Shown here: in pieces, positions 63,307 to 64,000 of the stretch
Numbering within the stretch: the first letter of the stretch is position 1
Layout: each line of letters starts with the position of its first letter
Notes under the pieces: model-generated
What the model was told of the DNA's origin: nothing
Databases searched by the model: none
What the model saw: only the letters and a program-made list of their open reading frames with translations
Source: Petrolisthes cinctipes
Lineage: Eukaryota > Arthropoda > Malacostraca > Decapoda > Porcellanidae
Reading direction: 5' to 3'
Length of the DNA: 64,000 bases
Assembly: GCA_033782935.1 (NCBI GenBank)
Contig: JAWQEG010000710.1
Span: forward strand, 4,898,001-4,962,000
Translations under genes and position numbers: made by a program

Positions 63307-64000
63307 GTGTTAGAGTATTTTCAAAATACAGGCCAAAAACATACTGAAAATCGATCTTTTAGGTGCCCAAAAGTCGTTATGTGCATGCATCTTCTGTACC
63401 CGTTTATATCTCAAATTCCGGCCCTAAACACCCGAAAATTCGATATTTTGGGGTCCCAGAAACGATCTGTACATGCCTACTCCGTGTTAGAGTATTTTCA
63501 AAATTCAGGCCCAAAACATGCTGAAAATCGATATTTTTGGTGCCCAAAGTCAATATGTGCATGTATCTTCTGTACCCGTTTATATCTGAAATTCAGTCTC
63601 AAAATACCCGAAAATTCAATATTTTGGGGTCCCAGAAGCAATCTGTACATGCCTACTCAGTGTTAGAGTATTTTCAAAATACAGGCCCAAAACATGCTGA
63701 AAATCGATATTTTAGATGCCCAAAGTCAATATGTGCATGTATCTTCTGTACCCGTTTATATATCAAATTCAGGCTTAAAACACCCGAAAATTCAATATTT
63801 TGGGGTCCCAGAAGCAATCTGTACATGCCTACACAGTGCTAGAATATTTTCAAAATATAGGCTAAAAACATGCTAAAAATCGATATTATAGGTGCCAAAA
63901 AATCTATATCTCAAATTCAGTCCCATAACACCCGAAAATTCGATATTTAGAGGTCCCAGAAGGTATCTGTACATGCCTACTCCGTGTTAGAGTATTTTTA
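63307..64000 (+). repeat. Variant HOR m1-m2-m2-m3 (677 bp) and the start of the next unit
   Basis: Monomer starts are 63307 (m1), 63484 (m2, tatttttggtgccc type), 63660 (m2, tattttagatgccc type) and 63836 (m3, gatattata type). A further m1 begins at 63984 and is cut by the window end, so the array continues to the right. Confidence 0.9.

Larger units (their letters stand above)
1..64000 (+). repeat. Higher-order satellite DNA array spanning the whole window
   Basis: The same roughly 177-bp monomer recurs from the first to the last base without interruption, always in the same orientation. The dominant period is 501 bp, made of three monomer classes: m1 (177 bp), m2 (176 bp) and m3 (148 bp). 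Classes can be told apart by fixed differences: m1 carries gtgcatgcatctt, m2 carries gtgcatgtatctt, and m3 lacks that stretch. Known biology: megabase arrays with such nested periods are characteristic of centromeric or pericentromeric heterochromatin in eukaryotes. Centromere function itself is inference and needs CENH3/CENP-A binding data. Both array ends lie outside the window. Confidence 0.98.

Noticed and set aside
1..64000. CRISPR-like regular repetition
   Set aside because: There are no short repeats separated by unique spacers; the entire period is conserved, and the period is 87-501 bp.
1..64000. Transposon, LTR or rolling-circle element insertions
   Set aside because: I found no stretch that departs from the satellite, no terminal repeats, target-site duplications or transposase-like frames, and no change of orientation.
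1..64000. Human-type alpha satellite because of similar monomer size
   Set aside because: The sequence does not resemble the alphoid consensus I know, and the monomer is 177/176/148 bp rather than about 171 bp.

Overview
The whole 64 kb window is one uninterrupted head-to-tail satellite DNA array. I find no protein-coding gene, RNA gene, transposable element, CRISPR array, origin or unique-sequence island on either strand. All repeat copies I read lie in the same orientation.

The array has nested levels. The basic element is about 87-90 bp. Two related elements (half-a about 90 bp, half-b about 87 bp) make a monomer of about 177 bp. Three monomers, here called m1 (177 bp), m2 (176 bp) and m3 (148 bp), make a higher-order repeat (HOR) of 501 bp. 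m3 is the same monomer with one 29-bp internal deletion. An HOR of 501 bp is therefore six copies of the 87-90 bp element, one of them shortened. The reference m1 has 72 G/C in 177 bp (hand count, about 41% GC).

Layout: positions 1-11617 mix 501-bp units with 490/491, 325, 649 and 855 bp variants. Positions 11618-17108 contain a recent 2,495-bp tandem duplication. Positions 17434-26952 are 19 consecutive units of exactly 501 bp, the most regular core. Positions 26953-45338 are again heterogeneous. Most of 45.3-61.1 kb is a diverged second copy of 26.4-40.2 kb, displaced by about 19-21 kb. The last 3 kb (61.1-64 kb) is the most scrambled part, with chimeric monomers.

Organism: a eukaryote. 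A long HOR satellite with a monomer near 177 bp is typical of centromeric or other constitutive heterochromatin. I do not recognise the species or a named satellite family, and it is not alpha satellite as I know it. Recurrent CpG-to-CpA differences between monomers suggest a genome with cytosine methylation, such as a plant or vertebrate; this is inference. The many repeated open frames of 60-130 codons are by-products of the tandem repetition and are not annotated as genes.

The interest of the window is evolutionary: it records unequal crossover, short-homology deletions, half-monomer exchange and segmental duplication inside one satellite array.
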